Positions 1 through 8,271 of a stretch of DNA of 64,000 nucleotides are shown piece by piece (position 1 is the first letter of the stretch; the number at the start of each line of letters is the position of its first letter). The notes below the pieces were generated by a model, which was not told the origin of the DNA, did not search any database, and worked only from the letters and a program-made list of their open reading frames with translations. Position numbers and translations under genes: made by a program. The DNA comes from Paenibacillus sp. GTDB lineage: Bacteria > Bacillota > Bacilli > Paenibacillales > Paenibacillaceae. The DNA is taken from positions 186,001 through 250,000 of the forward strand of contig JAILZT010000007.1 in the NCBI GenBank assembly GCA_023512345.1, read 5' to 3'.

Positions 1-1
1 G

Positions 2-982
2 TCACCACGCTCGGTACTGACATTCATTGCAGGGGGTAAAGCCGGTAAAACGGAAATCACCCCCAAATACATCGGCAATACCCGTCTGATAGAGATGGCT
101 ATTGCTACGCTTGTCACAGACCGGGCATTGCTCCTTATCGGAGAACCAGGTACAGCAAAATCATGGTTATCCGAGAATTTGGCGGCAGCGATCTATGGTA
201 ACTCTGGTCTGGTAGTACAAGGAACTGCAGGAACAAGTGAAGAACATGTGCGATATTCATGGAATTACGCAATGTTATTGGCAAACGGTCCAACCCCGGA
301 AGCCCTTGTGAAAAGTCCGATTATGCGGGCGATGGAGAACGGAGGCATTGCCCGCTTCGAAGAAATCTCTCGCTGTGCTTCAGAAGTACAGGATGCTCTG
401 ATTTCAATTCTGTCGGAGAAGACGATATCGGTTCCTGAGTTGGCTAAAGAGACAAGTGCGCGTAAAGGATTCTCCATTATCGCTACTGCGAATACAAGAG
501 ACCGCGGGGTCAATGAAATGTCGGCAGCCTTGAAAAGACGCTTCAACATTATTGTGCTGCCTGCTCCTGCGGATATCGAAACGGAACTCGAGATTGTGAA
601 GAAGCGGGTACGTGAGATTGCATCGTCGTATGAACTGCAAGCTTCCTTCCCTGCAGACGAAGCATTGCTCAAGGTAGTTACCATCTTCCGTGAACTGCGC
701 AGCGGCATGACGTTGGATAAGAAAGAGAAGTTGAAGTCGCCTGCTGGGGTAATATCTACGGCTGAAGCGATTTCTTTGTTAACCAACAGTATGGCGCTAG
801 CTGCAAGCTTCGGCAACGGCAAGCTTTCCGATGCCGACTTAGCTTCAGGTCTTCAAGGAGCCATCGTCAAGGATGACGATAAGGATAAGCTTGTTTGGAA
901 GGAGTATCTAGATAATGTAATGAAAAAAAGAGGAGCGGAATGGCGGGGACTCTATCAGGCTTGTAAGGAGATGAACGAGTGA
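2..982 (+). CDS. MoxR-type AAA+ ATPase, 5' partial
   Basis: The reading frame is open to the first base of the window, so the true start lies upstream; the Met at 95 is internal. Counting from that Met, a Walker A motif (GEPGTAKS, residues 16-23) is followed by a Walker B-like segment in which the usual Asp-Glu reads Glu-Glu (RFEEIS), a sensor-1 segment (ATANTRD) and an arginine-rich ALKRRF end of the core. This is the MoxR/COG0714 pattern. Such ATPases remodel or load partner proteins and are commonly encoded beside VWA proteins. Its stop overlaps the next start by four bases, so the three genes 2-4508 are coupled. The exact substrate is unknown. Confidence 0.88.
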   Translation, partial: SPRSVLTFIAGGKAGKTEITPKYIGNTRLIEMAIATLVTDRALLLIGEPGTAKSWLSENLAAAIYGNSGLVVQGTAGTSEEHVRYSWNYAMLLANGPTPEALVKSPIMRAMENGGIARFEEISRCASEVQDALISILSEKTISVPELAKETSARKGFSIIATANTRDRGVNEMSAALKRRFNIIVLPAPADIETELEIVKKRVREIASSYELQASFPADEALLKVVTIFRELRSGMTLDKKEKLKSPAGVISTAEAISLLTNSMALAASFGNGKLSDADLASGLQGAIVKDDDKDKLVWKEYLDNVMKKRGAEWRGLYQACKEMNE

Positions 983-3294
983 AGTCGACATTAGATGCTG
1001 CGGTGCATGTTTTTGGAGTGCGGCATTTATCTCCAGGCGGTGCGAAGCATGTCTTGGATTACTTGGATAAGCTTCAGCCTACAGCCGTTCTTATTGAAGG
1101 GCCTGCGGATGCCACAGATGAGATCAAGCATTTGACGAACCAGATTACGAAGCCTCCAGTCGCTATATTAGCATTTACGGATGAGATTCCAGTACGGACG
1201 GTGTTATGGCCTTATGCTGTGTATTCTCCAGAGTATCAAGGTATGAAATGGGCCAAAGAGAACGGTGCATACTCTGCATTCATTGATCTACCCTCTTCAG
1301 TTACGCTTGCCATGCAGGATGCAATAAGAACACACACAGCTGAGATCGGTGAGTCTTCACAGCCGGAAGTCCAGAAAGAGATCTCAGTATACACACGAAT
1401 TGCAGAAATTGCCGGAGAATATGACTACGACATGTATTGGGAGCGGAATTACGAGCATAACGCCAATGAGGAAGCTTACCGTGATGTCATACTTTGCTTT
1501 TCTGCGGAGATGAGAGCGTTAACTGAGGAGAAAGAAAAGTGGGAGCAGCCAGCGGAGTTTGCATATAATTATGTTCGCGAATCCTACATGCGGCGCCAGA
1601 TTAAGGAAACGATAGCAGCAGGTCATGATCCTAACAAAATAGTCGTGATCTGCGGTGCCTACCATGCAGCAGCCTTAGCTGACTTAACGCAGTCCATGAG
1701 TGATGAAGAGCTTTCAACGCTGCCTTCACGTAGCACCAAGTTAACCCTGATGCCTTATTCATATTATAAGCTCTCCACTATGTCTGGATATGGAGCAGGG
1801 AACGGAGCTCCCCATTATTTCGAAATGATGTGGGAGGCGATGGAAGCAGGTTCGCCAGAGAATCTGCCCCACAAGTATCTTTCTTCTGTAGCAAGATACA
1901 TGCGGAGCGAAGGAACGCAGCGTTCTACGGCGGAGGTGATTGAAGCCGTTAGGTTAGCTGAGTCTTTGGCTGCATTGCATGGAGGCAGTGCACCCACTCT
2001 ACGTGATCTGCGTGATGCCGCACAGACTTTGCTGGGACACGGAGATCTTGCGGTTGTTGCAGAGGCTTTGGTTAAGCTAGATGTGGGGACAGCGATAGGA
2101 AGTCTTGCTGAAGGTGTAAGCCAGACACCGATTCAAGATGACCTGAATCGGTATCTGAAGAGATTGAAGCTGGAGAAGTATAAGACTACAGTAGCAAGTA
2201 ACTTGTCACTTGATCTAAGAGAAAACCGAAGGGTTGCTTCTACGGAGGCTGCATTTCTTGATTTGAACCGTTCTTTTCTGTTCCATCGGCTTAGTCTGCT
2301 CAATATTGCATTTGCAAAAAGCCAACCCAGCGGTCAGGAAGGGGCAACCTGGGCGGAAAACTGGATCATCCAGTGGTCGCCAGAGGTGGAGATTCAGGTC
2401 GTAGAATCCACGTTGCTGGGCGAGACGATAGAGGTGGCTTGTGCTTACGTTCTTCGAGAGAAGTTCAATGAATGTCAATCCATTGCGGAGGCCTCTACTT
2501 TGATCCGCATGTCTTATCAATGCGGAATGACTTCACAAATGGAGGATGGCAGAAGAACATTGCAGGATCTGGCTGCCGACAGCCGTGATGTTATGCAGAT
2601 TGCTGCGGCTGCCCGTGAGCTCTCCATAATCATTAATTTCGGTGATATTCGTAAGATGGATACGGGGACTCTAGTACCGCTAATGGAACAATTATTTATG
2701 CGTGGTTGTCTGTATCTGCTGGATAACTGTAATTGTAATGATGAAGCTGCTGGTGGCTTGATTACAGCCATAAACGAGATGAATAGGATCTCACTCGATC
2801 ATAGTGACACTGTAGATGAGCACTTATGGCTTCAAGAGCTGCTCCATTTGTCGGAGAGGGACGATCGGAATCCGCGATTATCCGGCTTTGCCTGTGCCAT
2901 ACTCATGGAGCGTGGAAGTCTCAATGCTGAACAATGCGCCGCAGAAGTCTCGCGGCGGTTATCACCGGGAATTCCGGCAGATTTAGGAGCGGGATGGTTT
3001 GAAGGTCTTTCTATGCGGAACCGGTATAGTCTATTGTCTAGACTGAGTCTGTGGGAGCAGCTTAATGACTATATTAATTCTTTGCAGGATGAAGAATTCA
3101 GACGAGCCCTTGTATTCTTGAGAAGAGCATTCAGCACATTTTCCCCGAAAGAAAAAACAATGATTGCAGAGCTTCTAGGTGAGGTATGGGGAGTGAATGT
3201 GGAGCAGGCTGCAGAAGTCCTCACGGGTGAACTTAAGGAGGCAGAAACGAAAATGCTGGATGATCTGAATGATTTTGACTTTGAGGACTTTTGA
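979..3294 (+). CDS. DUF5682 family protein
   Basis: A 771-residue cytoplasmic protein with no signal peptide. It starts at GTG 979, eight bases after AAGGAG and overlapping the ATPase stop (GTGA). The N-terminal third has short motifs I associate with DUF5682: GVRHLSPGG (13-21), IEGPAD (39-44) and CGAYH (225-229). The spacing of a His after a Gly-rich turn, an acidic EGP and a late GAxH resembles the TIKI/TraB/ChaN superfamily, but that relation is inference. The remaining two thirds look alpha-helical. It sits between a MoxR ATPase and a VWA protein, the usual context of this family, so it is probably the third subunit of that machine. Function is not established. Confidence 0.8.
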   Translation: MKSTLDAAVHVFGVRHLSPGGAKHVLDYLDKLQPTAVLIEGPADATDEIKHLTNQITKPPVAILAFTDEIPVRTVLWPYAVYSPEYQGMKWAKENGAYSAFIDLPSSVTLAMQDAIRTHTAEIGESSQPEVQKEISVYTRIAEIAGEYDYDMYWERNYEHNANEEAYRDVILCFSAEMRALTEEKEKWEQPAEFAYNYVRESYMRRQIKETIAAGHDPNKIVVICGAYHAAALADLTQSMSDEELSTLPSRSTKLTLMPYSYYKLSTMSGYGAGNGAPHYFEMMWEAMEAGSPENLPHKYLSSVARYMRSEGTQRSTAEVIEAVRLAESLAALHGGSAPTLRDLRDAAQTLLGHGDLAVVAEALVKLDVGTAIGSLAEGVSQTPIQDDLNRYLKRLKLEKYKTTVASNLSLDLRENRRVASTEAAFLDLNRSFLFHRLSLLNIAFAKSQPSGQEGATWAENWIIQWSPEVEIQVVESTLLGETIEVACAYVLREKFNECQSIAEASTLIRMSYQCGMTSQMEDGRRTLQDLAADSRDVMQIAAAARELSIIINFGDIRKMDTGTLVPLMEQLFMRGCLYLLDNCNCNDEAAGGLITAINEMNRISLDHSDTVDEHLWLQELLHLSERDDRNPRLSGFACAILMERGSLNAEQCAAEVSRRLSPGIPADLGAGWFEGLSMRNRYSLLSRLSLWEQLNDYINSLQDEEFRRALVFLRRAFSTFSPKEKTMIAELLGEVWGVNVEQAAEVLTGELKEAETKMLDDLNDFDFEDF

Positions 3295-4508
3295 GTATGG
3301 AGAATAGCAGAGAAGCAAGTACAGTATCCCGGTGGCGGCTGATATTGGGCCAAGTGGTGGAAGAACAGCTATCTAATTACAGTGAAAATGGGAGAATGGA
3401 TCTGACGGAAGAGGAACGAATTATGGATGCTGCGCTTGCTGCTATTTATGATGATACCGGAACTGGAGGGGGAGCTTCTTCAGGTACCCGATCAGGAAAA
3501 GGTGCAGGCTCAGGCCATTCCGCAATACACCTCTCCAAATGGCTTGGGGATGTGCGCACTTTTTTTGCAGAGGATGTAGTTTCCATTATTCAGAATGATG
3601 CCATGGAACGTAAAGGCTGGAAGCAGCTGTTGTTCGAGCCGGAATTGCTGGCGACTGTGAAGCCGGATATTCAACTTGTCGGTACACTTCTATCATTGAA
3701 GGGGAAGATTCCGGAGAAAACCAAGGATACGGCCCGTATGCTCGTCAAGGCTGTTGTGGATGATCTTTCTAAGCTGCTTGAAACTGATATTCGCCGCGCT
3801 GTAACAGGAGCCCTCAATAAGAGACAGCATTCTCCACTCCCTTCCTTGAGTGGTCTTGACTGGAAGCGAACCATTCAGCGGAACCTGAAACACTACGATT
3901 CAGAACGGAGAGTTATTATCCCGGAGCGGTTCTATTACTTTGACCGTGCACGCCGAAGTAAAGAATGGACAGTGATTGTAGATATAGACCAAAGCGGATC
4001 CATGGCAGACTCCATTATTTGGGCTTCAATTATCGGTTCAATCTTTGCCAGTATTCCATCATTAAATACAAGAGTTGTTGTGTTCGATACAGAGGTTGTC
4101 GATTTGACAGAACAATGTGCCAATGATCCCGTAGATATGCTGTTTGGCATTCAACTTGGCGGCGGTACGGATATTCATAAATCAGTAAAGTATTGCGAAC
4201 AATTCATTGAAGAGCCGAAAAAGACATTGTTTATTATTGTATCGGATCTTTATGAGGGTGGTAATCAATCGGGATTAATCCGCCGAATGCGAGAACTCAA
4301 GGAGTCAGGGGTGCGTACGATGTGCCTGCTGGCCTTGTCTGATCATGGAAAACCTTTTTATGATGAGCGTGTTGCTAAACAACTGTCCCGTGATGGAACA
4401 CCGTGTTTTGCCTGTACTCCTGCACTATTGCCAGCTTTAGTGGAAGGTGCACTAAAAGGGCAGGATCTAGCAGAACTTTCCAAACGGCTCGGAACCTTGC
4501 AAGGTTGA
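3291..4508 (+). CDS. VWA domain-containing protein
   Basis: About 405 residues. Start is TTG 3291, overlapping the previous TGA (TTGA); ATG 3297 is an alternative two codons in. A helical N-terminal half with a Gly/Ser-rich linker (about residues 55-75) precedes a C-terminal von Willebrand A domain. All MIDAS elements are visible: DQSGS (233-237), the Thr of GGGTD (Thr293) and the Asp of VSDLYEGG (Asp319). An intact MIDAS means metal-dependent ligand binding. VWA proteins partnered with MoxR ATPases act as adaptors that couple ATPase remodelling to a target. Third gene of the coupled trio. Confidence 0.88.
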   Translation: MSMENSREASTVSRWRLILGQVVEEQLSNYSENGRMDLTEEERIMDAALAAIYDDTGTGGGASSGTRSGKGAGSGHSAIHLSKWLGDVRTFFAEDVVSIIQNDAMERKGWKQLLFEPELLATVKPDIQLVGTLLSLKGKIPEKTKDTARMLVKAVVDDLSKLLETDIRRAVTGALNKRQHSPLPSLSGLDWKRTIQRNLKHYDSERRVIIPERFYYFDRARRSKEWTVIVDIDQSGSMADSIIWASIIGSIFASIPSLNTRVVVFDTEVVDLTEQCANDPVDMLFGIQLGGGTDIHKSVKYCEQFIEEPKKTLFIIVSDLYEGGNQSGLIRRMRELKESGVRTMCLLALSDHGKPFYDERVAKQLSRDGTPCFACTPALLPALVEGALKGQDLAELSKRLGTLQG

Positions 4509-4643
4509 AAATAGCTATAGATTTTTTTATAGGTGTGCCTGAAGGAATGTTTGTGTTATTCTTAATATTCTGCGGTATGTAATGGTAAGATAGATATATT
4601 AAAGCAATCAACGAATGCTGTATATTGAGGGAGAGATCGACAT

Positions 4644-4823
4644 ATGAGTGCAAAAAGCAAAGGTGGCGGCACAGGACGCGGAACGGGCAGTAAAGGTTGG
4701 ACCCGTTGGAATAAAACAGCCAAGCCTATTAAGGTCAAAAAAGGTGTACCAGCTGGGCCTGGAGCTAAAGGAACGGAATCTGCAAAAAGCAGCAAACCCG
4801 GTAAAAGCGGGAACCGTGTCTAG
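4644..4823 (+). CDS. small basic protein, DUF3934-like
   Basis: A 59-residue Lys/Gly-rich protein, start ATG 4644 preceded by GAGGGAGAG about ten bases upstream. It begins MSAKSKGGGTGRGTGSKGW and includes WTRWNK, a pattern I recall from the short DUF3934 proteins of Bacillaceae. The rest is low-complexity with repeated Lys-Pro-Gly. Overlapping frames on both strands are also open, but only this one has a good ribosome binding site, and it is followed by an intrinsic terminator. Its charge suggests nucleic-acid binding; function unknown. Confidence 0.7.
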   Translation: MSAKSKGGGTGRGTGSKGWTRWNKTAKPIKVKKGVPAGPGAKGTESAKSSKPGKSGNRV

Positions 4824-4862
4824 CCTTTAAAAAAGTAAAATGACATTCACCAATGATTTAAT

Positions 4863-4899
4863 ACCCGGCATAAGGTATGTAGTATGTGCTGGTTTTTTT
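4863..4899 (+). terminator. intrinsic terminator after DUF3934-like gene
   Basis: A 9-bp stem with one bulged C and two G-U pairs (arms about 4863-4873 and 4884-4893) is followed directly by seven T residues. It separates the small basic gene from murI. Confidence 0.7.
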
Positions 4900-4914
4900 A
4901 TAGGAGTGTGAGAT

Positions 4915-5682
4915 ATGAGGATAGCGTTTTTGGATTCGGGGATCGGTGGGATTACCGTTTTAAATGAGGCATTGAAGCTATTGCCCGACGAAAACTATTT
5001 GTATTTTGCAGATACCCTACATGTTCCCTACGGAACGAAATCCATGGAAGAAGTTAATGCATGTGTTAAGCAATCTGTGGACAGAATTATAAAAGAGCAG
5101 GTTAAAGCGCTGGTCATCGCGTGTAATACGGCAACTAGTTCAGCTATAACTGAATTAAGAAGCACCTATAGGATTCCGATCATTGGGATGGAGCCCGCAG
5201 TGAAGCCAGCTGTGGAAATGAACCGTACAACGGGTAAAAGAGTGCTGGTCTTTGCCACCGAACTGACCTTGAAGCAATCCAAATATACCGATCTGATCTC
5301 TCGTGTAGATGATCAATGTATCGTAGATTCAATGCCTTTACCTGAGCTTGTTGAGCACTGTGAGGCTTTGAACTTCGATAAGAAGAATATTCAGGATTTT
5401 TTCACTACTAAACTGGCAGCCTTTGATTTAGCTAACTATGGCACAATTGTACTTGGGTGCACTCACTTTCCTTTTTATAACGATATCTTAAAAGAGATGT
5501 TACCGGAGCATATTCAAGTAGTTGATGGAAATGCGGGGACCGTAAAAAGGTTGTCACAAGTATTGTTGGGCACCGAGGACATTCATCTAGGTAGTTCTTC
5601 AAAGATCGAATTCATGTGCTCTAATAATGATCCGGAATACATCAAGAAGATGAAGAGGTCACTGGAAATCCTGCGTCATTAA
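4915..5682 (+). CDS. murI: glutamate racemase MurI
   Basis: A 255-residue cytoplasmic enzyme interconverting L- and D-glutamate for peptidoglycan. It starts at ATG 4915 after TAGGAG. The family signatures are clear: DSGIGG near the N-terminus, YFADT and VPYG, and the two catalytic cysteines in ACNTAT (Cys70) and GCTHFP (Cys182). Both flanking glycine/aspartate strands are intact, so it should be active. It is a single gene between two terminators. I cannot tell whether this is the only racemase in the genome. Confidence 0.94.
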   Translation: MRIAFLDSGIGGITVLNEALKLLPDENYLYFADTLHVPYGTKSMEEVNACVKQSVDRIIKEQVKALVIACNTATSSAITELRSTYRIPIIGMEPAVKPAVEMNRTTGKRVLVFATELTLKQSKYTDLISRVDDQCIVDSMPLPELVEHCEALNFDKKNIQDFFTTKLAAFDLANYGTIVLGCTHFPFYNDILKEMLPEHIQVVDGNAGTVKRLSQVLLGTEDIHLGSSSKIEFMCSNNDPEYIKKMKRSLEILRH

Positions 5683-5761
5683 TCTTGACTTTCCTATGGT
5701 GATCATTGTATTCTTAACTAAATTATTACGAACTGCCTAATTTCATATGGGATTATACAAC

Positions 5762-5799
5762 GGAGGAGCCTGTCACCAAGGGCTTCTTCTTTTTATTTT
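5762..5799 (+). terminator. intrinsic terminator after murI
   Basis: A 9-bp stem (5762-5770 with 5781-5789, two G-U pairs), ten-base loop, then a T-rich tail. Lies 80 bases after murI and before the permease gene. Confidence 0.7.
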
Positions 5800-5846
5800 C
5801 AGCTATACAAAATTATACTTTTGGAAAGTGGAGGAATTAAAACATC

Positions 5847-7127
5847 ATGGAACAACAAGCCATCTGGGCAATAGGAATTTTTCTAGTTATCTACGCAATA
5901 ATTATTTCTGAAAAGATACATCGGACAATAGTAGCCATGATCGGTGGTTTACTCATGGTGGGGCTAGGAATTATCGATCAGGAAACGGCCTTACATCATA
6001 TTGACTTCAATACGCTGGGTCTATTAATTGGGATGATGATTATTGTAAGTATAACCGCCGATACGGGACTGTTTAAATATATAGCCGTCTGGGCCGCCAA
6101 AAAGTCTAAAGGGAATCCAGTTAGTATTCTTATTGCTTTGATGCTGATCACAGCGTTCGCTTCGGCTTTTCTCGATAATGTGACGACCGTGCTGCTTATG
6201 GTACCCGTTACCTTTAGTATTACACGCCAGTTACGAGTTCCGCCAATTCCATTTTTATTAACACAAATTATTGCCTCAAATGTCGGAGGTACAGCTACAT
6301 TGATTGGTGATCCTCCAAACATAATGATTGGAAGTGCGGTTAAGGAATTAACCTTTCTTGATTTCATCGTTAACTTAGCTCCAATCGCTGCTATTGTTTT
6401 AGTGGTCTATGTTCCTATTTTCATCTTGCTATTTCGCAAACAAATACAAACGACTCCAGCACTAACCAAAAGCATTATGGATATGGATGAAAAGGAGCTG
6501 ATTTCGGATTCTAAATTACTTCGTAAATGCTTAACTGTATTAGGGCTTACCATTCTCGGTTTTTTCCTGCATCAGTCACTACACTTAGAGTCTGCGACTG
6601 TTGCATTAGCCGGGGCTTTTCTACTGCTTCTGCTTACTGGAGAGCATATGATGGAAGCCGCCTTTACCAAAGTGGAATGGACGACAATCTTTTTCTTCGT
6701 AGGATTGTTCGTTCTGGTATCTGGTCTTGTGGAAACTGGAGTCATCTCCAAGTTAGCTGCACAAGCCATTGAATTAACTGACGGCGACATGGTTGCGACC
6801 TCCTTACTAATTTTATGGCTCAGTGCCATAGCATCAGCTTTCTTGGATAACATACCTTTTGTAGCAACTATGATTCCTATGATTCAAGAAATGGGCAATA
6901 TGGGTGTAAGTAATTTGGAGCCTCTATGGTGGAGCTTGGCTTTGGGTGCTTGTCTAGGAGGGAATGGTTCATTAATAGGTGCAAGTGCCAATCTAATTGT
7001 TGCTGGCATGGCTGCTAAAGAGGGTCATCCCATTAAATTTATGCAGTACCTGAAATACGGATTCCCACTTATGATTTTATCTATCGTAATTTCCAGTTTT
7101 TACGTATACTTTAGGTACCTAATGTAA
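5847..7127 (+). CDS. ArsB/NhaD-type ion permease
   Basis: A 426-residue integral membrane protein with roughly a dozen hydrophobic segments. It starts at ATG 5847, after GTGGAGG. Two homologous halves can be seen: one with SAFLDNVTTVLLMVP and GGTATLIGDPPN, the other with SAFLDNIPFVATMIP and GNGSLIGASAN. These repeated hairpin motifs mark the ion transporter superfamily that includes ArsB, NhaD and SLC13-like proteins. The substrate (arsenite, sodium/proton or an anion) cannot be decided; no arsR or arsC is adjacent. Confidence 0.88.
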   Translation: MEQQAIWAIGIFLVIYAIIISEKIHRTIVAMIGGLLMVGLGIIDQETALHHIDFNTLGLLIGMMIIVSITADTGLFKYIAVWAAKKSKGNPVSILIALMLITAFASAFLDNVTTVLLMVPVTFSITRQLRVPPIPFLLTQIIASNVGGTATLIGDPPNIMIGSAVKELTFLDFIVNLAPIAAIVLVVYVPIFILLFRKQIQTTPALTKSIMDMDEKELISDSKLLRKCLTVLGLTILGFFLHQSLHLESATVALAGAFLLLLLTGEHMMEAAFTKVEWTTIFFFVGLFVLVSGLVETGVISKLAAQAIELTDGDMVATSLLILWLSAIASAFLDNIPFVATMIPMIQEMGNMGVSNLEPLWWSLALGACLGGNGSLIGASANLIVAGMAAKEGHPIKFMQYLKYGFPLMILSIVISSFYVYFRYLM

Positions 7128-7151
7128 TCACAAAAGGGAGTGAATCTTAAT

Positions 7152-7430
7152 ATGGAACTTACCTATCAGATTAACAAGGATGTTATTGAGCTCACAGAAA
7201 CTGAGATGGAAACGGATGTTGAATTCGAGATTCGGATTTTAGCGGAAGATAAATGGGCGGGGATGAAAAAGATTCAAAAATTCTTTGAGGAAGATAGCGT
7301 GTATACGGACGTATTATTTTATGCTTATGAAAATCACCGCTTCCGTGTAATTGTTCGCAAAGATTATTATGTCGATTTCATTCTGACGCTTATGAAGCAT
7401 CGTTTTGTAGAAAGTGCAGCCTGGAGTTAA
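7152..7430 (+). CDS. conserved small acidic protein, unknown
   Basis: A 92-residue soluble protein. An in-frame GTG at 7140 overlaps the ribosome binding site itself, so ATG 7152, eleven bases after GGGAG, is the better start. It has an N-terminal run of acidic residues and a C-terminal half of alternating hydrophobic and charged residues typical of a small alpha/beta fold. I do not recognise the family. Followed by a strong bidirectional terminator, 25 bases after the permease, so possibly co-transcribed with it. Confidence 0.7.
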   Translation: MELTYQINKDVIELTETEMETDVEFEIRILAEDKWAGMKKIQKFFEEDSVYTDVLFYAYENHRFRVIVRKDYYVDFILTLMKHRFVESAAWS

Positions 7431-7436
7431 CATGAA

Positions 7437-7478
7437 CAAAAAGTGCGTTCCGATTTATACTCGGCCCGCACTTTTTGT
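7437..7478. terminator. bidirectional terminator
   Basis: A perfect 11-bp stem (7437-7447 with 7467-7477) has an A-run on one side and a T-run on the other, so it can end transcription from both directions. It lies between two convergent genes. Confidence 0.85.
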
Positions 7479-7486
7479 ATATCACG

Positions 7487-8176
7487 CTAGAGAACTTTAA
7501 TTTCAATAATTCTTCCCGTAAGGGAGTGGATCAGAGTTAGAGTCGTCTTGTCAGGTGAACGGTACTGAAGTTTTACGGCATAAATAAGAGGGGTCCCCGG
7601 ACGTGTAGGCAGATAATAACGTTCAACTTCAGGTTCGTTCACGAGTTCCCGTGAGACTAGGCCTTTAGCTCTTCTAATCGCCTGTTTTTCAGAAATAGCT
7701 GCATGCATAGGACGATTAAAGAGCTTATGTTCCAAATTAGGATGGATGGTACCTTTTACTTTTTGGATTACCCCGTCACTTGCTAACTCAACGATTAACT
7801 CGTCCTTCCAAACTGGTGTCTCGAATAGAAGATGCTGAAAATGTACTCGTATTACGTCTGTAGTTTTGACGACTTTAACCACCTTAAGATCACGCTTCGG
7901 GTTTTGAAGACCGTATAAGATTCTTGATTTGTTCAGGAACTCACGGGCTATCCATTCTGGTGAATGTTTGGAAGGTGAGGATAATTCCCCAGTGATCAAA
8001 GAGGGGGTGTTCACGTTCGGGTCCCATTTCACATTCATAGTCCCATGACTATCCTTCTCTAGTTGATATAGAACAGCAGAAGACTTATGAGGTTTCTCTT
8101 GGGCAAAAGTGTGTGTATTTAATGAGCTGAATAGTGAAACACCCATGATTAAGATGAGGCTGCAAATTTTGTGCAT
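7487..8176 (-). CDS. secreted FTP/PepSY-type propeptide-like protein
   Basis: A 229-residue exported protein with a signal peptide ending near ...HTFAQE. After it comes a segment with FLNKSRILYGLQNP, VHFQHLLFETPVWKDELIVELASDG and a C-terminal half ending LIHSLTGRIIEIKVL. This is the arrangement of the FTP and PepSY domains that form the propeptide of thermolysin-like (M4) proteases. There is no HExxH motif and no catalytic domain in any frame nearby, so it is a free-standing propeptide module, perhaps an inhibitor or chaperone of a secreted protease. Divergent from the MccF-like gene. Confidence 0.65.
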   Translation of the reverse strand: MHKICSLILIMGVSLFSSLNTHTFAQEKPHKSSAVLYQLEKDSHGTMNVKWDPNVNTPSLITGELSSPSKHSPEWIAREFLNKSRILYGLQNPKRDLKVVKVVKTTDVIRVHFQHLLFETPVWKDELIVELASDGVIQKVKGTIHPNLEHKLFNRPMHAAISEKQAIRRAKGLVSRELVNEPEVERYYLPTRPGTPLIYAVKLQYRSPDKTTLTLIHSLTGRIIEIKVL

Positions 8177-8271
8177 GTAATGTTCCCTTCTTTCAAGGTT
8201 CTATATTTATATTTTTCACAATCGTGAAGGGATCTAATCATACTAATATAAAAAGGATGTGTTCTCTTTCT

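Noticed and set aside
4562..4795. A 77-residue Pro/Leu-rich frame on the minus strand across the DUF3934-like gene
   Set aside because: No ribosome binding site, and it is the mirror image of a Gly/Lys-rich coding region.
4648..4830. A 60-residue plus-strand frame overlapping the DUF3934-like gene
   Set aside because: Its start lies two bases into the better-supported gene; composition and site both favour ATG 4644.
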